Assembly: GCF_016909155.1 (NCBI RefSeq) | Contig: NZ_JAFBFG010000017.1 | Span: 1-61,528 of the forward strand | Reading direction: 5' to 3' | Origin: Chryseomicrobium aureum | GTDB taxonomy: Bacteria > Bacillota > Bacilli > Bacillales_A > Planococcaceae | Length of the DNA: 61,528 nucleotides | In this document: positions 1-11,716 of the stretch, piece after piece | How the letters are laid out: the number at the start of each line of letters is the position of its first letter | How positions within the stretch are numbered: the first letter of the stretch is position 1 | Notes under the pieces: generated by a model | Seen by the model: the letters and a program-made list of their open reading frames with translations, nothing else | Database searches by the model: none | What the model was told of the DNA's origin: nothing | Program-made: the position numbers and the translations under genes

Positions 1-61
1 GACTTGCATGTATTAGGCACGCCGCCAGCGTTCGTCCTGAGCCAGGATCAAACTCTCCATA
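1..61 (-). rRNA. rrs: 16S rRNA, 5' end only
   Basis: The reverse complement carries the invariant bacterial 16S start (GAGTTTGATCCTGGCTCAG) followed by GACGAACGCTGGCGGCGTG and the TGCAAGTC block. Only the first ~60 nt lie in the window; the gene continues past position 1. The exact mature 5' end is approximate. In B. subtilis an rrn operon likewise follows lysS. Confidence 0.97.
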
Positions 62-261
62 AAAGAGAACTTAATGTAAGCTCATTTTGTTGCTGACTTA
101 ATTTTTGAACGTCCATCACAACCCGTTAAAGGATGCGACTTGGTTCGTGTTTACGTCACGCACACCCAACGGGGGTCGGGGCGGTGACGCTCTATCTTGA
201 CGTCTTGCATGTTCAGTTTTCAATGTTCATTTTATGCGCCGCTCGTTTTGGCAACTTTAAT
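62..261 (-). other. rRNA operon leader with boxA-like antiterminator
   Basis: This is the transcribed leader between the rrn promoters and mature 16S; it has no credible ORF. On the minus strand positions 230-211 read ATGAACATTGAAAACTGAAC, which resembles the boxA-type antitermination sequence of Bacillus rrn leaders. The segment near 130-190 is GC-rich and probably folds for RNase III processing. The boxA assignment rests on similarity alone. Confidence 0.6.
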
Positions 262-291
262 ATGATACCAAATTACGAATCGTGATGTCAA
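262..291 (-). promoter_or_regulatory. rrn promoter P2 (sigma-A)
   Basis: On the minus strand TTGACA (291-286) is followed after 18 nt by TATCAT (267-262). It is the proximal of two tandem promoters driving the 16S-led operon off the left edge. Confidence 0.8.
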
Positions 292-344
292 TCACTTTTT
301 TGAAAAAGTTTTCTCGATGCATTTCGTAATTTAGCAACTTGATT

Positions 345-373
345 ACTATAGCACGGGATTTTGATAGAGACAA
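345..373 (-). promoter_or_regulatory. rrn promoter P1 (sigma-A)
   Basis: On the minus strand TTGTCT (373-368), a 17-nt spacer and TATAGT (350-345). It lies about 80 nt upstream of P2, the usual tandem arrangement of Bacillus rrn operons. Positions 374-518 upstream of it hold no gene I can support. Confidence 0.7.
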
Positions 374-518
374 GCACTTTCACTCAACTTTTTTCAACAA
401 AGTTTCCCGCATTCAACATTTAGTCGAATGCTTGCTACTGTTCACTAGATATTGTGCTTTCATCTGGATACTTATAAGAAGAAAAACAATTCACGCAACT
501 TCTATCTCAAACAAAACA

Positions 519-553
519 AAAGCCCTTGCCCCGATATTCCTTGAGGCAAGAGC
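519..553 (-). terminator. Rho-independent terminator of lysS
   Basis: On the minus strand AGCTCTTGCC and GGCAAGGGCT pair around a ~15-nt loop and are followed by TTTTG. It lies just past the lysS stop. Confidence 0.8.
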
Positions 554-569
554 TTTCTCATTTATTAAA

Positions 570-2123
<1,554 letters not shown>

Positions 2124-2177
2124 TTAAACTTCATCTCGTTGAACTGAAGTCTGCGAATTCAGTTTATTACCATGAAA

Positions 2178-2205
2178 AAAACTACCACCTCTAGGTGATA
2201 GCTCT
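2178..2205 (-). terminator. Terminator of the fol/dusB operon
   Basis: Minus strand: CTATCACCT-AG-AGGTGGTAG followed by TTTTTTT. It separates dusB from lysS. Confidence 0.85.
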
Positions 2206-2207
2206 GT

Positions 2208-3227
2208 TTAGACATACGCGATTTCTTCTTGTGATGTCATCGCCTCTTCTGCAAATGCATTCAAGTACGCTTTCATCTCTGTTGCATCATCGAGTTGATT
2301 GATGACGGTGCGAGCGCGACCATTGCCGCGAATACCTTTCAAGTACCACGAGGCATGCTTGCGCATTTCTCGTACAGCTACTTTCTCACCTTTCAATTGT
2401 GCAAGACGTTCAAAGTGAAGTAAGCAAACATCAATCTTTTCACGAACAGAGGGCTCTGGTTTCAGTACACCTGACTCTAAGTACTCTACTGTACGGTAAA
2501 TCATCCACGGGTCACCGAGAGCTGCGCGGCCAATCATCACACCATCTACACCTGTCTCATCGAGCATTCGCTTCGCATCTTGCGGGGTCTCCACGTCTCC
2601 ATTTCCGATGACCGGGATAGAAACGGACTGCTTCACATCGCGAATGACGTTCCAGTCTGCATGACCTTCATACATCTGTTGACGTGTGCGTCCATGAACA
2701 GCAACTGCTGCGCCCCCTGCACGTTCGATTGCTTGCGCGTTTTCTACGGCAAGGATGTGGTCCTCGTCCCAACCGATACGCATCTTAACTGTTACGGGCT
2801 TGGATACCTTGTCGACAACAGCTGAGACCATCTCGTAAATCTTATTTGGGTCAAGTAACCAGCGGGCACCCGCTTCACACTTGATAATTTTATTGACCGG
2901 ACATCCCATGTTGATATCGATGATGTCAGCGGTTGTATTTTGGTCGACATATTGAGCGGCTGCAACGAGCGTGTCTTTTTCGCCTCCAAAGATTTGGAGA
3001 GACAATGGATTTTCTCGCTCATCGATATACAGCATGCTCAGTGTCTTCTCATTCTTCTGGACAATTCCTTTGTCACTGATCATCTCAGCATATACGAGTC
3101 CTACGCCAAACTCTTTGACCGTCAAACGGAATGCCGAGTTTGAAATCCCCGCCATCGGGGCTAGTACAACGCGGTTGTCCATCTCGATGCCGCCGATCGA
3201 GAACGGCTTCGTTGGCTTATGTGTCAC
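2208..3227 (-). CDS. dusB: tRNA-dihydrouridine synthase B
   Basis: FMN-dependent reduction of uridines in the tRNA D-loop. 339 aa, a TIM barrel of the Dus family: VLAPMAGISN near the N-terminus, the DINMGCPVNK signature with the catalytic Cys, KMRIGWD, HGRTR, and the FMN-phosphate segment GNGDV / GVMIGRAALGDPW. The GTG at 3227 is preferred because AAGGAAGGTG sits 6 nt before it; a GTG three codons upstream is too close to that site. It overlaps yazB by 11 nt. Equivalent to B. subtilis yacF, at the same place. Confidence 0.95.
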   Translation of the reverse strand: MTHKPTKPFSIGGIEMDNRVVLAPMAGISNSAFRLTVKEFGVGLVYAEMISDKGIVQKNEKTLSMLYIDERENPLSLQIFGGEKDTLVAAAQYVDQNTTADIIDINMGCPVNKIIKCEAGARWLLDPNKIYEMVSAVVDKVSKPVTVKMRIGWDEDHILAVENAQAIERAGGAAVAVHGRTRQQMYEGHADWNVIRDVKQSVSIPVIGNGDVETPQDAKRMLDETGVDGVMIGRAALGDPWMIYRTVEYLESGVLKPEPSVREKIDVCLLHFERLAQLKGEKVAVREMRKHASWYLKGIRGNGRARTVINQLDDATEMKAYLNAFAEEAMTSQEEIAYV

Positions 3228-3444
3228 GTTGTTCACCTTCCTTACTACCTTTAAGTTCTTCTAATTCTATATCAAGGGCTTGGGCAATCTGTGTCCATTG
3301 TACTTCTGTCGGCTCATTGACACCTCGTTCAATCTTACCAAGCGTCGCTGGAGCCACTTGCAGGATTCTCGCCAATTCAATCTGGCTCATCCGTTTTAAC
3401 TTTCGGTATGCACGAATGCGTCGTCCCCATCGAATGCTGTCCAT
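3217..3444 (-). CDS. yazB: Small XRE-family HTH protein (YazB-like)
   Basis: 75 aa, almost entirely one Cro/C1-type helix-turn-helix (about residues 8-65; recognition region QVAPATLGKIERGVNEP). B. subtilis has a small HTH protein, YazB, at exactly this position between folK and dusB. Its target is unknown to me. The ATG lies inside the 3' end of folK (49-nt overlap) with GAAGG upstream, so expression is probably translationally coupled. Confidence 0.85.
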   Translation of the reverse strand: MDSIRWGRRIRAYRKLKRMSQIELARILQVAPATLGKIERGVNEPTEVQWTQIAQALDIELEELKGSKEGEQRDT

Positions 3445-3902
3445 AAGCGAATGCCTTCTTTCTCGGGATCGAATTCCGCTGCCAGTTGATGAAGTGCTGG
3501 GTCCGTAGAAATCGATGCCAGTGGGATTACTACAAAAGCACGTTCTGCCATGCGCGGATGCGGAATGACTAAATCATCCGACTCTATATTTTCATCATTA
3601 TACAATAAAATGTCAAGGTCCACAGTCCGTGGCCCCCAGCGAATGATACGTTTACGCCCAAGTTCTTGTTCGATTCGTTGACATGCGGCGAGCAGTTCAT
3701 GCGGAGACAGTGTCGTCTCAAGTTCGACTGCAATATTTAGAAAAGCAGCTTGGTCCGTATAGCCGACAGGATCTGTTTCATATATAGAAGAAACCGTCTT
3801 TACTGTGATTTCTGGGTCAAATTGCACCATTTGGACGGCGTCTTTTAAGAACTGTAGGCGGTCGCCCATGTTCGAGCCGATTGACAAGTACGCTTTCTTC
3901 AT
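3396..3902 (-). CDS. folK: HPPK, folate pathway
   Basis: 2-amino-4-hydroxy-6-hydroxymethyldihydropteridine diphosphokinase: transfers pyrophosphate from ATP to the pterin alcohol, the step before FolP. 168 aa. Seen: AYLSIGSNMGDR at the N-terminus, the central RIIRWGPRTVDLDILLY block with the metal-binding DxD pair, and HPRMAERAFV. The start overlaps the folB stop by 4 nt, in line with one polycistronic folate operon. Confidence 0.96.
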   Translation of the reverse strand: MKKAYLSIGSNMGDRLQFLKDAVQMVQFDPEITVKTVSSIYETDPVGYTDQAAFLNIAVELETTLSPHELLAACQRIEQELGRKRIIRWGPRTVDLDILLYNDENIESDDLVIPHPRMAERAFVVIPLASISTDPALHQLAAEFDPEKEGIRLWTAFDGDDAFVHTES

Positions 3903-4264
3903 ACCTCACCTCGTGTAATTTCAACAGCCACAGATGCGTAATGCCCAGCAATAGGAGGTGTTGGCTTCACAATCAACACCTTGCACCCCTTCACTTGCTC
4001 CGCGTATCCATCGAGAATCGCAGCTGCAATCTTTTCAGCGACCGACTCAATCAATTGATAGGGACGGCCTTCTACAATCTCCTTACACAACGCATACACT
4101 TCCGCATAATTAACAGTCGCAGCCAAATCATCCGTCTCGCCCGCTTGTCTTAAATCGACTGCCATCTCGACCGTGACACGAAACAACTGTCCAAGGACGG
4201 TCTCTTCCGGAAGCACGCCGTGATAGCCATAAAATTGCATATCATTTAAGTAGATTTTATCCAT
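3899..4264 (-). CDS. folB: Dihydroneopterin aldolase
   Basis: Cleaves 7,8-dihydroneopterin to 6-hydroxymethyl-dihydropterin and glycolaldehyde. 121 aa, the normal size of this octameric enzyme. Seen: the N-terminal FYGYHGVLPEE with the substrate-binding Glu, NYAEVY in the middle, and the conserved late segment VKPTPPIAGHYASVAVEI with the catalytic Lys. It overlaps folP by one base and folK by four. Confidence 0.95.
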   Translation of the reverse strand: MDKIYLNDMQFYGYHGVLPEETVLGQLFRVTVEMAVDLRQAGETDDLAATVNYAEVYALCKEIVEGRPYQLIESVAEKIAAAILDGYAEQVKGCKVLIVKPTPPIAGHYASVAVEITRGEV

Positions 4265-5106
4265 TAGGTTTCCTCCACATAGTGTGTTTTGCCAACGAGG
4301 ACATCCATCATACGTGTTGTCCGTACCAATTCTTTTACATCATGCACACGCACCATGTGCACCCCTTTATCAATACCGAAGCTTACAGTCGCAGCTGTCC
4401 CTTCAACTCGCTCCTCTACAGGCAATTTTAAGACATTGCCAATCAGACTTTTACGTGAAGTTGCAAGTAACACGGGATACCCCATTGCCACAAGTTCCGG
4501 AAGGTATTGCATCATGAAAATGTTTTGAGTCGTGTTCTTCCCAAACCCGATGCCTGGATCTAACCAAATTTGTTCATCATGAACACCGTGGTCTTTCGCA
4601 ATCTTCAGCGACTCTTCCAAGTCCGCTTTCGCATCTGACCAGAAGTCTTGGTAATTCGCCGACTCTCTATTGTGCATTAAAATCAATGGTGCTCCGTACT
4701 CCGCAGCTAGTTGCGCAATGCCCGGATCGCGTCGCACACCCCAAATATCATTTAAAATGTCGACTCCTGCATCTAGTGCCGCTTTTGCAACAGCAGATTT
4801 ATATGTATCAATAGAAAGAAAGACTGGAATTTTGGCCTCACGAATGGCACGGATAACTGGAACGACCCGTTCGATTTCTTCTTCATCAGAAATCGGTGTG
4901 TAGCCAGGACGTGTCGATTCTCCGCCAATGTCTACAATTTTAGCTCCTTGTTCCACCATTTCACGCGTACGCGCAACAGCCTGTGCTACAGAGTTGTATT
5001 GCCCCCCGTCTGAAAAGGAGTCCGGTGTGACGTTTAAAATCCCCATAACAATCGTCTCTTTTGAGAAATCGAGCGTTACACCGTGCGCCGTCCAATTCTT
5101 TGTCAT
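4264..5106 (-). CDS. folP: Dihydropteroate synthase
   Basis: Condenses pABA with the pterin pyrophosphate made by FolK; the target of sulfonamides. 280 aa TIM barrel. Seen: MGILNVTPDSFSDGG, the GGESTRPG loop, SIDTYKSAVA, the NDIWG strand, LMHNR, DPGIGFGK and LATSRKS, all family signatures in order. Overlaps pabC by 4 nt. Confidence 0.97.
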   Translation of the reverse strand: MTKNWTAHGVTLDFSKETIVMGILNVTPDSFSDGGQYNSVAQAVARTREMVEQGAKIVDIGGESTRPGYTPISDEEEIERVVPVIRAIREAKIPVFLSIDTYKSAVAKAALDAGVDILNDIWGVRRDPGIAQLAAEYGAPLILMHNRESANYQDFWSDAKADLEESLKIAKDHGVHDEQIWLDPGIGFGKNTTQNIFMMQYLPELVAMGYPVLLATSRKSLIGNVLKLPVEERVEGTAATVSFGIDKGVHMVRVHDVKELVRTTRMMDVLVGKTHYVEET

Positions 5107-5954
5107 GCTAGTTCGTCCCCTTTCGGTAGTGCATCCACATAAGCTGCATGTACATTTCGATAGATTTCGCCATTATTTCCCGGGAAATGATAGGTTTCGA
5201 GCTTTCGAATCGGTACAATTTCCTGTACCGCATTCACCACCCAAAGTTCATCTGCTTGTTCGACTTGTTCACGTGAATAATGCCCTTCTTTGACTGGAAT
5301 TCCAGTTGTGTGCGTGTAGTCAATCAACCACTGGCGCGTAATGCTATTGAGAATTCCTGTATCCAGGGAAGGTGTATAGAGCATCCCGTTTTGTACCCAG
5401 AAAATAGAAGAAGTGATACCTTCAGCTACAATTCCGGAAGCTGTACACATAAAGCCTTCCTGCTCGGCAAGCGAAGGCAGTTCGAAACGCGCGAGCACAT
5501 TGTTTCCGTAATGATGCGACTTCACTCGTGTCGGCCCTTCCGGTGAGTTGCGCGGTGTTGCAATCCAACTCGCTGTCTTTTCTGTACCACGCACGGTCGG
5601 CGGAAGCGCTTTGCGCATGACTAGTACTGTCGGATTCGGATAATGGTCAGGTTGCAATCCGATATCATGCACACCAGCTGAGACATTTAACCGAAAATAC
5701 CCGTCTTCATCACCATTTCGTCGCGTCAGTCCCTGCACAACCTGAAGCAATTCTTGTTTCGTGTACGTAAGCTCGATTCGAAAAGCAGAAAGCGTCTTCT
5801 CGAGACGCTCCCAGTGCTGCTCCCAAAGGAACACTTCTCCATTGTATGTGCGAAATGTTTCAAAAAAACCGAGTCCGTATAAATACCCGTGATCATAGGG
5901 AGAAATCGTGACTTGTTCTTTTGTGAGAAATTCACCGTTTTTCCAGCAGTCCAT
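5103..5954 (-). CDS. pabC: 4-amino-4-deoxychorismate lyase
   Basis: PLP enzyme of the class IV aminotransferase fold that splits aminodeoxychorismate to pABA and pyruvate. 283 aa. Seen: DHGYLYGLGFFETFRTYNG near the N-terminus, KSHHYGNNVLAR containing the PLP-binding Lys, and EGITSSIFWVQNG. It shares its first base with the end of pabA. The pabBA-folP context supports pABA synthesis over branched-chain aminotransferase or D-amino-acid transaminase relatives. Confidence 0.92.
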   Translation of the reverse strand: MDCWKNGEFLTKEQVTISPYDHGYLYGLGFFETFRTYNGEVFLWEQHWERLEKTLSAFRIELTYTKQELLQVVQGLTRRNGDEDGYFRLNVSAGVHDIGLQPDHYPNPTVLVMRKALPPTVRGTEKTASWIATPRNSPEGPTRVKSHHYGNNVLARFELPSLAEQEGFMCTASGIVAEGITSSIFWVQNGMLYTPSLDTGILNSITRQWLIDYTHTTGIPVKEGHYSREQVEQADELWVVNAVQEIVPIRKLETYHFPGNNGEIYRNVHAAYVDALPKGDELA

Positions 5955-6544
5955 CAGACCGACACTTCCTTCGGTTCACAATACGTTTCAATAAAGTTGC
6001 GGATGAGCTTCTTCCCTTGCTCGGTCATAATCGACTCGGGGTGATATTGCACACCTTCCACCGCAAATTCCCTGTGACGCAGCCCCATAATCTCGCCCTC
6101 TTCTGTCCAAGACGTGATTTCGAGACACTCTGGTAACGAGTCTTTTTCGACAAGCAACGAATGATAGCGCGTTGCTTGAAATGGGTTCGGCATCCCTTCA
6201 TTCACACCTTTACCGTCGTGGAAAACAGGTGATGTCTTACCATGCATCAGACGTTCCGCGCGGATGACCTTCCCGCCGAACGCTTGCCCAATAGATTGGT
6301 GACCAAGACACACGCCAAGTACCGGGATTTTGCCAGCAAAGTGCGTGATGACATCTAGACTGATGCCAGCCTCATTTGGTGTGCACGGTCCAGGCGAAAC
6401 AACAATCATATCCGGTTGCAACGTTTCGATTTCGTCGAGCGTGATTTCGTCATTGCGAACAACGCGAATCTCGCGTCCCATCTCGCCCATGTACTGAACG
6501 AGATTGTACGTGAATGAATCGTAATTATCAATCATCAAAATCAT
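5954..6544 (-). CDS. pabA: Aminodeoxychorismate/anthranilate synthase glutaminase subunit
   Basis: Class I glutamine amidotransferase that supplies ammonia to PabB. 196 aa. Seen: [11 protein letters not shown], the oxyanion segment [13 protein letters not shown], the nucleophile in GVCLGHQ (Cys79) and the His-Glu pair in QYHPES. In Bacillus this subunit also serves anthranilate synthase; no trp genes are nearby, so dual use is inference. The start overlaps the pabB stop as ATGA, with AAGGGA upstream; a longer start inside pabB is unsupported. Confidence 0.95.
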   Translation of the reverse strand: MILMIDNYDSFTYNLVQYMGEMGREIRVVRNDEITLDEIETLQPDMIVVSPGPCTPNEAGISLDVITHFAGKIPVLGVCLGHQSIGQAFGGKVIRAERLMHGKTSPVFHDGKGVNEGMPNPFQATRYHSLLVEKDSLPECLEITSWTEEGEIMGLRHREFAVEGVQYHPESIMTEQGKKLIRNFIETYCEPKEVSV

Positions 6545-7956
6545 GCCTGTTTCGTCCCTTCCGCCATGGCTTTTGCTTGCCACAATGCTTTTGCTTTGTT
6601 TAAGGATTCAATATACTCTGCCGCAGGAATGGAGTCGATCACAATTCCCGCGCCCGCTTGGATATGCGCCATACCGTCTTTGACAAAAGCCGTTCGGATG
6701 ACGATGTTGAACTCAAGGTCGCCCGTATAGCCAAACCACCCGATAGACCCTGTATATAGACCGCGGCGAACAGGCTCAAGTTCTTCAATGATTTCCATCG
6801 TACGAATCTTCGGCGCTCCCGTAATCGTACCCCCTGGGAACATGGCTTGAACGATTGCAGCACTCGTCACTTCTTGACCAAGTTCTCCTTTGACGTTTGA
6901 AACGATATGCATCACGTGTGAGTACCGCTCGATCACCATGAACTCATCTACTTCCACTGTTCCATACCGTGACACTTTCCCCAGATCATTACGCTCCAAG
7001 TCAACGAGCATGACGTGTTCCGCTCGCTCTTTTTCGTTGTCAATCAACTCTTTCGCGAGCGCGATATCTTCTGCTTCATCTTTACCTCGTGGGCGTGTGC
7101 CTGCAATTGGACGCGTAGAAAGCTCCATTCCTTTTTTCTTCACAAGAAGTTCTGGCGAGCCAGAAACCACTGCAAACTCGTCCGCTTGAATGTATGCCAT
7201 ATAAGGAGATGGGTTGAATGTGCGCAGCGCTTCATACATCACAGCCGGCTCGACACCAAGCTCTTTCGACTGACGCACAGATAAATTGACTTGGAATACA
7301 TCTCCTTGCGCAATGTACTCTTGAATACGACGAACAGCCGCTTCAAATTGAGGACCACTCATTGAGACATGCAACGTGCTGTCGTCTTGAACAACTTCGC
7401 GAGCAGCTCCCGCTTCAAATAGACGCGTAGCGATTCCTTGTTGAATGGCTGCTTTCCATTCATCTGCCCAAGTTGCTAAGTCGACCTCTGCATTCGGTAA
7501 CTTCATCAACACTACTTGCTCATGTGCGATATCATAGACCGCCCAATGATCAAATAAATAAAAGAAGTTCATCGGAATTCCCAAGTCGTCTTCTGTAGAC
7601 TCTGGTAATACTTCGATGACACGTGCATAATCGTAGGTCACAAAGCCAAGTGCGCCCCCTTGAAAATCGGGAAGCTCTGGATTGTAAGAAATAGCGTAAC
7701 GGTTGACGAGCTGCTCAATTAGCGTAAGCGATTCCCCTTGCTGCGCTTCGATACGCCCGTCCGACCATTCAATATGTATGCCATCTTCGGTAGAGTGCAC
7801 AGTTGCGAATGGGTGGAAAGCCGCGGTGCTCAAGTTACCACCGCGCGCACTTTCCAGTAACGCATGGCGGCTCGCTTTTTTTGCGAGTTCTTGGTAGCCA
7901 TAATAAAATTCATCTTTGGATGCTGAGAATGTGATAGTTTCGGTTGTTTGGATCAC
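6541..7956 (-). CDS. pabB: Aminodeoxychorismate synthase component I
   Basis: Converts chorismate plus ammonia to 4-amino-4-deoxychorismate. 471 aa chorismate-utilising enzyme: a variable N-terminal half, then the catalytic half with SPSPYMAY-like [11 protein letters not shown], the PIAGTRPRG motif, [25 protein letters not shown], and [11 protein letters not shown] near the end. The GTG at 7956 is preferred because AAAAGGAG lies 8 nt upstream; the GTG seven codons earlier has no ribosome site. It heads the pab-fol-dusB operon. Confidence 0.94.
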   Translation of the reverse strand: MIQTTETITFSASKDEFYYGYQELAKKASRHALLESARGGNLSTAAFHPFATVHSTEDGIHIEWSDGRIEAQQGESLTLIEQLVNRYAISYNPELPDFQGGALGFVTYDYARVIEVLPESTEDDLGIPMNFFYLFDHWAVYDIAHEQVVLMKLPNAEVDLATWADEWKAAIQQGIATRLFEAGAAREVVQDDSTLHVSMSGPQFEAAVRRIQEYIAQGDVFQVNLSVRQSKELGVEPAVMYEALRTFNPSPYMAYIQADEFAVVSGSPELLVKKKGMELSTRPIAGTRPRGKDEAEDIALAKELIDNEKERAEHVMLVDLERNDLGKVSRYGTVEVDEFMVIERYSHVMHIVSNVKGELGQEVTSAAIVQAMFPGGTITGAPKIRTMEIIEELEPVRRGLYTGSIGWFGYTGDLEFNIVIRTAFVKDGMAHIQAGAGIVIDSIPAAEYIESLNKAKALWQAKAMAEGTKQA

Positions 7957-8026
7957 TGAGGTTACTCCTTTTTTCACCAGAATGTGCTTTAAGTGTACCT
8001 GTATTTGAGACGTTAGAAAAGAAAAA

Positions 8027-8048
8027 AGACCGCCCCTTCGGACGGTCT
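8027..8048 (-). terminator. Terminator of cysK
   Basis: Minus strand: AGACCG and CGGTCT arms, with inner GG/CC pairs, then TTTTTTC. It separates cysK from pabB. Confidence 0.85.
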
Positions 8049-8061
8049 AGTAACTAGAGAA

Positions 8062-8988
8062 TTAATTGTTTTCGAAGTTGTAAAGAGGTGTGCTCAAATA
8101 GCGCTCTCCGTTTGATGGAATGATGGCAAGGACCTTCTTGCCTTTTCCAAGTTTCTTGGCAAGTTCAAGTGCCGCATAGACAGCCGCACCGGATGAAACT
8201 CCACCAAGAATCCCTTCCGCTTTTGCAACTTCACGCGCTGTCGCATAGGCATCTTCATTCGATACTTGGATGACACTGTCATAAATCTCAGTATCCAATA
8301 CGTTTGGAACAAAACCTGCACCAATTCCTTGGATTTTATGAGGACCTGGTGATCCACCCGATAAGACCGGGGAATCCTTTGGCTCGACAGCGGCGATGTG
8401 AATGCCCGGGAAGCTCTCTTTTAAGACGCCACCCGCTCCTGTGATTGTTCCACCAGTACCAATCCCTGCAACAAAACCATCGAGTGTATCGAAGGCTTTA
8501 ACGATTTCAGGGCCTGTTGTTAAGCGGTGCACTTCAGGGTTTGCTTCATTATTGAACTGCTGCGGCATAAAGTAGCCTTCTGTAGCGGCTAGTTCTTCTG
8601 CTTTCGCAATAGCCCCTTTCATCCCATCAGCGCCTGGTGTCAACACAAGTTCAGCACCATACGCACGCAACAGGTTGCGACGTTCCATACTCATTGTATC
8701 TGGCATGACAAGTACAGAATTGTAGCCTTTTGCAGCAGCTACCATCGCAAGTCCGATCCCTGTGTTTCCACTTGTAGGTTCCACAAGCGTAGCACCTGGT
8801 TGTAAGTCGCCTGATTTTTCGGCAGCTTCAATCATTGCAAGGGCAATACGATCTTTGACACTGCTCCCTGGATTAAAATACTCCAATTTCACGTAGACTT
8901 CTGCATCATTTTCATTTGTGACACGATTCAATTTCACAATAGGGGTATGCCCTACTAGTTCTGTAATGGATTGTGCTGTTCTCGCCAT
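8062..8988 (-). CDS. cysK: Cysteine synthase (O-acetylserine sulfhydrylase)
   Basis: PLP-dependent synthesis of cysteine from O-acetylserine and sulfide. 308 aa. Seen: [12 protein letters not shown] at the N-terminus, the PLP-lysine motif [12 protein letters not shown], the substrate loop [12 protein letters not shown], the phosphate-binding [10 protein letters not shown], and [15 protein letters not shown] precedes the ATG. Transcribed alone, with a terminator downstream. In B. subtilis cysK is under CymR; I see no clear operator here. Confidence 0.96.
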   Translation of the reverse strand: MARTAQSITELVGHTPIVKLNRVTNENDAEVYVKLEYFNPGSSVKDRIALAMIEAAEKSGDLQPGATLVEPTSGNTGIGLAMVAAAKGYNSVLVMPDTMSMERRNLLRAYGAELVLTPGADGMKGAIAKAEELAATEGYFMPQQFNNEANPEVHRLTTGPEIVKAFDTLDGFVAGIGTGGTITGAGGVLKESFPGIHIAAVEPKDSPVLSGGSPGPHKIQGIGAGFVPNVLDTEIYDSVIQVSNEDAYATAREVAKAEGILGGVSSGAAVYAALELAKKLGKGKKVLAIIPSNGERYLSTPLYNFENN

Positions 8989-9059
8989 ACGCTCACTCCT
9001 AATTCCTAGTTTTTTGATAGGTTTTATTTAGCTTACCAATACTCTAAATTGTCTGTCAA

Positions 9060-9986
9060 CTAGTTCCTATTACCATCATATACCCAGCTTGCATCAAATT
9101 CTTCCCAAAAAGCACGTGGTGTCACGGATTGTGGAAGTTGTTCAAGCGCCAGCTCTCGTTGAATATGATTTTTTACTTGTTCAAATGTAAAACTGTTGCC
9201 AGGAGATACACTCTGCACCTGAACAATTGCAAAGCTTCCATCCGTAAGTGGCAGGGGTTGACTCAGTTCCATCGGCTCAAGTTCTCCCGCTGCACGTACG
9301 AGATTTGGGTCGAGCGCTGTTGTATTCGCACTGATAAAGCCAAGGGAGCCACCAAGAGACGCTGTGCTTGCATCTGTCGAGCGCTCACGTGCCAACCCTT
9401 CAAAAGACGATCCATTTTCAAGTTCTTGTCGAACAGAGTCACCCTCTTCTTGTGAAGGTACAAAGATGGCTTTGACATCATAGGAAGTTGGTATTTCATA
9501 TAGTGTCTTATTTTGCTCATAATAGGCCTCAAGTGCCGAGTCTTCCACTACGACATCTTTTGCAAGCACTTTTTCCAAGATGATCCGTGCACGAATTTTC
9601 TTGGTCATCTGCTCTTCATTCAACCCTAAAAAGGTTTGGTCTGTAGCTTCTGTTGCGCTGCGGTAAAGAGCGAGCTCAAGCTCAATTTCTTCATCCGTGA
9701 CCTCAATCGCATGTTTCTCCGCTGCCGCTTCCATTACTTTTTCATTCACCAAGGCTTCTAATGACTCACGACCGACTCGCGATTCCATCTCAGCCACCCA
9801 TTCCTCATGGCGAATCGCTTCTCCTTCTACTTCTGCAACAGTTTCCGTGTTGCCGGTATCGTTTGGAATCAGCCAAGCAATAAACCACAGTAAGTTTCCA
9901 AGTAGTAGGATTCCCATGACAAGAAGGGCTGGTTTTGTTTTTAATCGTTTTGATTTACGTGGTTCAGTTTGGACGTTTTGCCTCAT
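9060..9986 (-). CDS. Membrane-anchored parvulin-type peptidyl-prolyl isomerase
   Basis: 308 aa. The basic N-terminus is followed by one hydrophobic segment (about residues 22-41, [20 protein letters not shown]), so it is likely anchored with its body outside; there is no lipobox. A SurA-like N-region (about 60-150) leads to a parvulin PPIase domain (about 165-265; [29 protein letters not shown]). It corresponds in position to B. subtilis yacD, a PrsA-related protein, and probably helps fold exported proteins. Its 5' end overlaps hslO. Confidence 0.85.
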   Translation of the reverse strand: MRQNVQTEPRKSKRLKTKPALLVMGILLLGNLLWFIAWLIPNDTGNTETVAEVEGEAIRHEEWVAEMESRVGRESLEALVNEKVMEAAAEKHAIEVTDEEIELELALYRSATEATDQTFLGLNEEQMTKKIRARIILEKVLAKDVVVEDSALEAYYEQNKTLYEIPTSYDVKAIFVPSQEEGDSVRQELENGSSFEGLARERSTDASTASLGGSLGFISANTTALDPNLVRAAGELEPMELSQPLPLTDGSFAIVQVQSVSPGNSFTFEQVKNHIQRELALEQLPQSVTPRAFWEEFDASWVYDGNRN

Positions 9987-10851
9987 CAATCATTGTCTCC
10001 AGTTCATCTACGTTATAGTGATACTGTTCCATACAGAAATGACATTGCGCTTCAGCACCGCCATCTTCTTCAATCATAGCACGAATTTCGTCTGGTCCGA
10101 GAGAAATAATCGCTGCACCAAAGCGGTCTTTCGAACAGTTACAGCTAAAGGATACTGGTTGGCTATTCAAAATCGTGACATTGTCTTCTCCTAAAATTTC
10201 TTGTAACAGTTCTTCTGGAGTCAAACCACGTTCAATCAGCTTAGAAACAGGCTCCATACGCACCAAGTGGTTTTCAATTTCTGTAATCGTCTCATCTTCT
10301 GTGCCAGGCATTAATTGGATGATGAATCCACCTGCTGCAAGGATTGAGTTGTCTGGTTTTACAAGAACACCGAGCCCTACAGAAGATGGCACTTGCTCAG
10401 ACGTTGCGTAGTAATACGTGAAGTCTTCTGCGATCTCTCCCGATACGATAGGCACCTGGCCACTAAAGAAGTCACGCATGCCAAGGTCTTTCACAACTGT
10501 TAGCGCACCTTCTGTCCCAACTACGCGACGCACATCAAGCTTGCCCTGCTCGTTTAAATCAAAATGCACATGTGGATTGGTAATGTATCCACGTGCTTCT
10601 CCGTGCGCATTGGCATCAATAATGATCGGTCCTGCGGGGCCATTGCCTTCCACTTTGACCGTCAATTTGTCGTCTCCTTTTAACATCGCACCCATCATAA
10701 CAGCGGCTGTCATCGAACGACCAAGTGCCGCTGAAGGAATCGGCCATGTGTCGTGGCGACGTTGTGCTTCTCCTACCATGTCTGTTGTCCGTGCTGCAAA
10801 TGCACGTACTTGTCCATCAAACGCTAAAGCGCGTACTAAATAATCACTCAT
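9964..10851 (-). CDS. hslO: Redox-regulated chaperone Hsp33
   Basis: 295 aa holdase activated by oxidation of a zinc centre. The C-terminal four-cysteine site is complete: SCNCSKDRF (CxC) followed about 30 residues later by QCHFCMEQY (CxxC). The N-terminal substrate-binding domain starts SDYLVRALA. It overlaps coaX by 8 nt and yacD by about 23 nt, so coaX-hslO-yacD is one transcription unit. Confidence 0.97.
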   Translation of the reverse strand: MSDYLVRALAFDGQVRAFAARTTDMVGEAQRRHDTWPIPSAALGRSMTAAVMMGAMLKGDDKLTVKVEGNGPAGPIIIDANAHGEARGYITNPHVHFDLNEQGKLDVRRVVGTEGALTVVKDLGMRDFFSGQVPIVSGEIAEDFTYYYATSEQVPSSVGLGVLVKPDNSILAAGGFIIQLMPGTEDETITEIENHLVRMEPVSKLIERGLTPEELLQEILGEDNVTILNSQPVSFSCNCSKDRFGAAIISLGPDEIRAMIEEDGGAEAQCHFCMEQYHYNVDELETMIDEAKRPN

Positions 10852-11629
10852 TGTTTATTCCTACTTTCTCATTTCGTTTATAAAGTAAATACAAGCCTTT
10901 TAAAGTTAAAAAGGGGTCTATCTGGTCAATGACTTTAGTTTCTGCAGCAATCAGCGGCGCTAAACCACCCGTTGCAATGACTTTTGCGTTTTTCGTACCC
11001 GCTTGCTTCATGCGGTTGACGATTCCCTCGACTTGGCCAACATAGCCGTAGACGATTCCTGCCTGCATCGCAGAAACCGTATTTTTGCCAACGATATGAC
11101 CAGGCGTCGTCAACTCAATCCGCGGTAATTTACTCGCACGTGAGAACAACGCTTCTGTCGAAATCCCGATGCCCGGTGCAATTGCACCACCCATGTAATC
11201 TCCGCGTTCATTGATATAGCAATAGGTCGTTGCCGTACCAAAATCTACGATGATGAGGGGGGCTCCGTAATAGTGTATGCCAGCCACTGCGTTGACAATG
11301 CGGTCTGCACCCACTTCTCGAGGGTTTTCATATTTGATGTTGAGGCCCGTCTTGACACCCGGTCCTACAACAAGAGGTTTTTGTTTAAAGTATTTGGTGC
11401 ACATGGCTTCTAGCGAAAACATGATCGGCGGTACGACAGACGATAAGATGATGCCATCGATATCTTCGAATGCAAGACCTACGTGTTGAAACAAGGCCTT
11501 CACCTGCATCGCATATTCATCTTCCGTTTTCATGCGATCCGTCTCCATTCGCCAGTGGTGTTGCAACTGGTCGTTATGATAGACGCCTAGCACAATGTTA
11601 GTATTTCCGATATCCATTACGAGTATCAT
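10844..11629 (-). CDS. coaX: Type III pantothenate kinase
   Basis: Phosphorylates pantothenate, the first step of coenzyme A synthesis; this type is not feedback-inhibited by CoA and needs a monovalent cation. 261 aa, ASKHA fold: [15 protein letters not shown] (phosphate 1), [25 protein letters not shown] and ATGGLAPLI. It follows ftsH, as in B. subtilis. Confidence 0.96.
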   Translation of the reverse strand: MILVMDIGNTNIVLGVYHNDQLQHHWRMETDRMKTEDEYAMQVKALFQHVGLAFEDIDGIILSSVVPPIMFSLEAMCTKYFKQKPLVVGPGVKTGLNIKYENPREVGADRIVNAVAGIHYYGAPLIIVDFGTATTYCYINERGDYMGGAIAPGIGISTEALFSRASKLPRIELTTPGHIVGKNTVSAMQAGIVYGYVGQVEGIVNRMKQAGTKNAKVIATGGLAPLIAAETKVIDQIDPFLTLKGLYLLYKRNEKVGINNE

Positions 11630-11689
11630 ACATGTCCCTCATTTCACCTTGAATCATACCACAGCCAATTAAGAGAAAGAAAAGCGTAA

Positions 11690-11713
11690 GCACCAGAGCG
11701 GCACTTACGCTTT
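11690..11713 (-). terminator. Terminator of ftsH
   Basis: Minus strand: AAGCGTAAGTGC pairs with GTGCTTACGCTT across a short loop, then TTTTC. Lies just beyond the ftsH stop. Confidence 0.85.
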
Positions 11714-11716
11714 CTA

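Noticed and set aside
7957-9059. Riboswitch or T-box leaders upstream of pabB, cysK or metG
   Set aside because: Leaders are short and show only promoters, terminators or ribosome sites; no T-box or S-box motifs seen.
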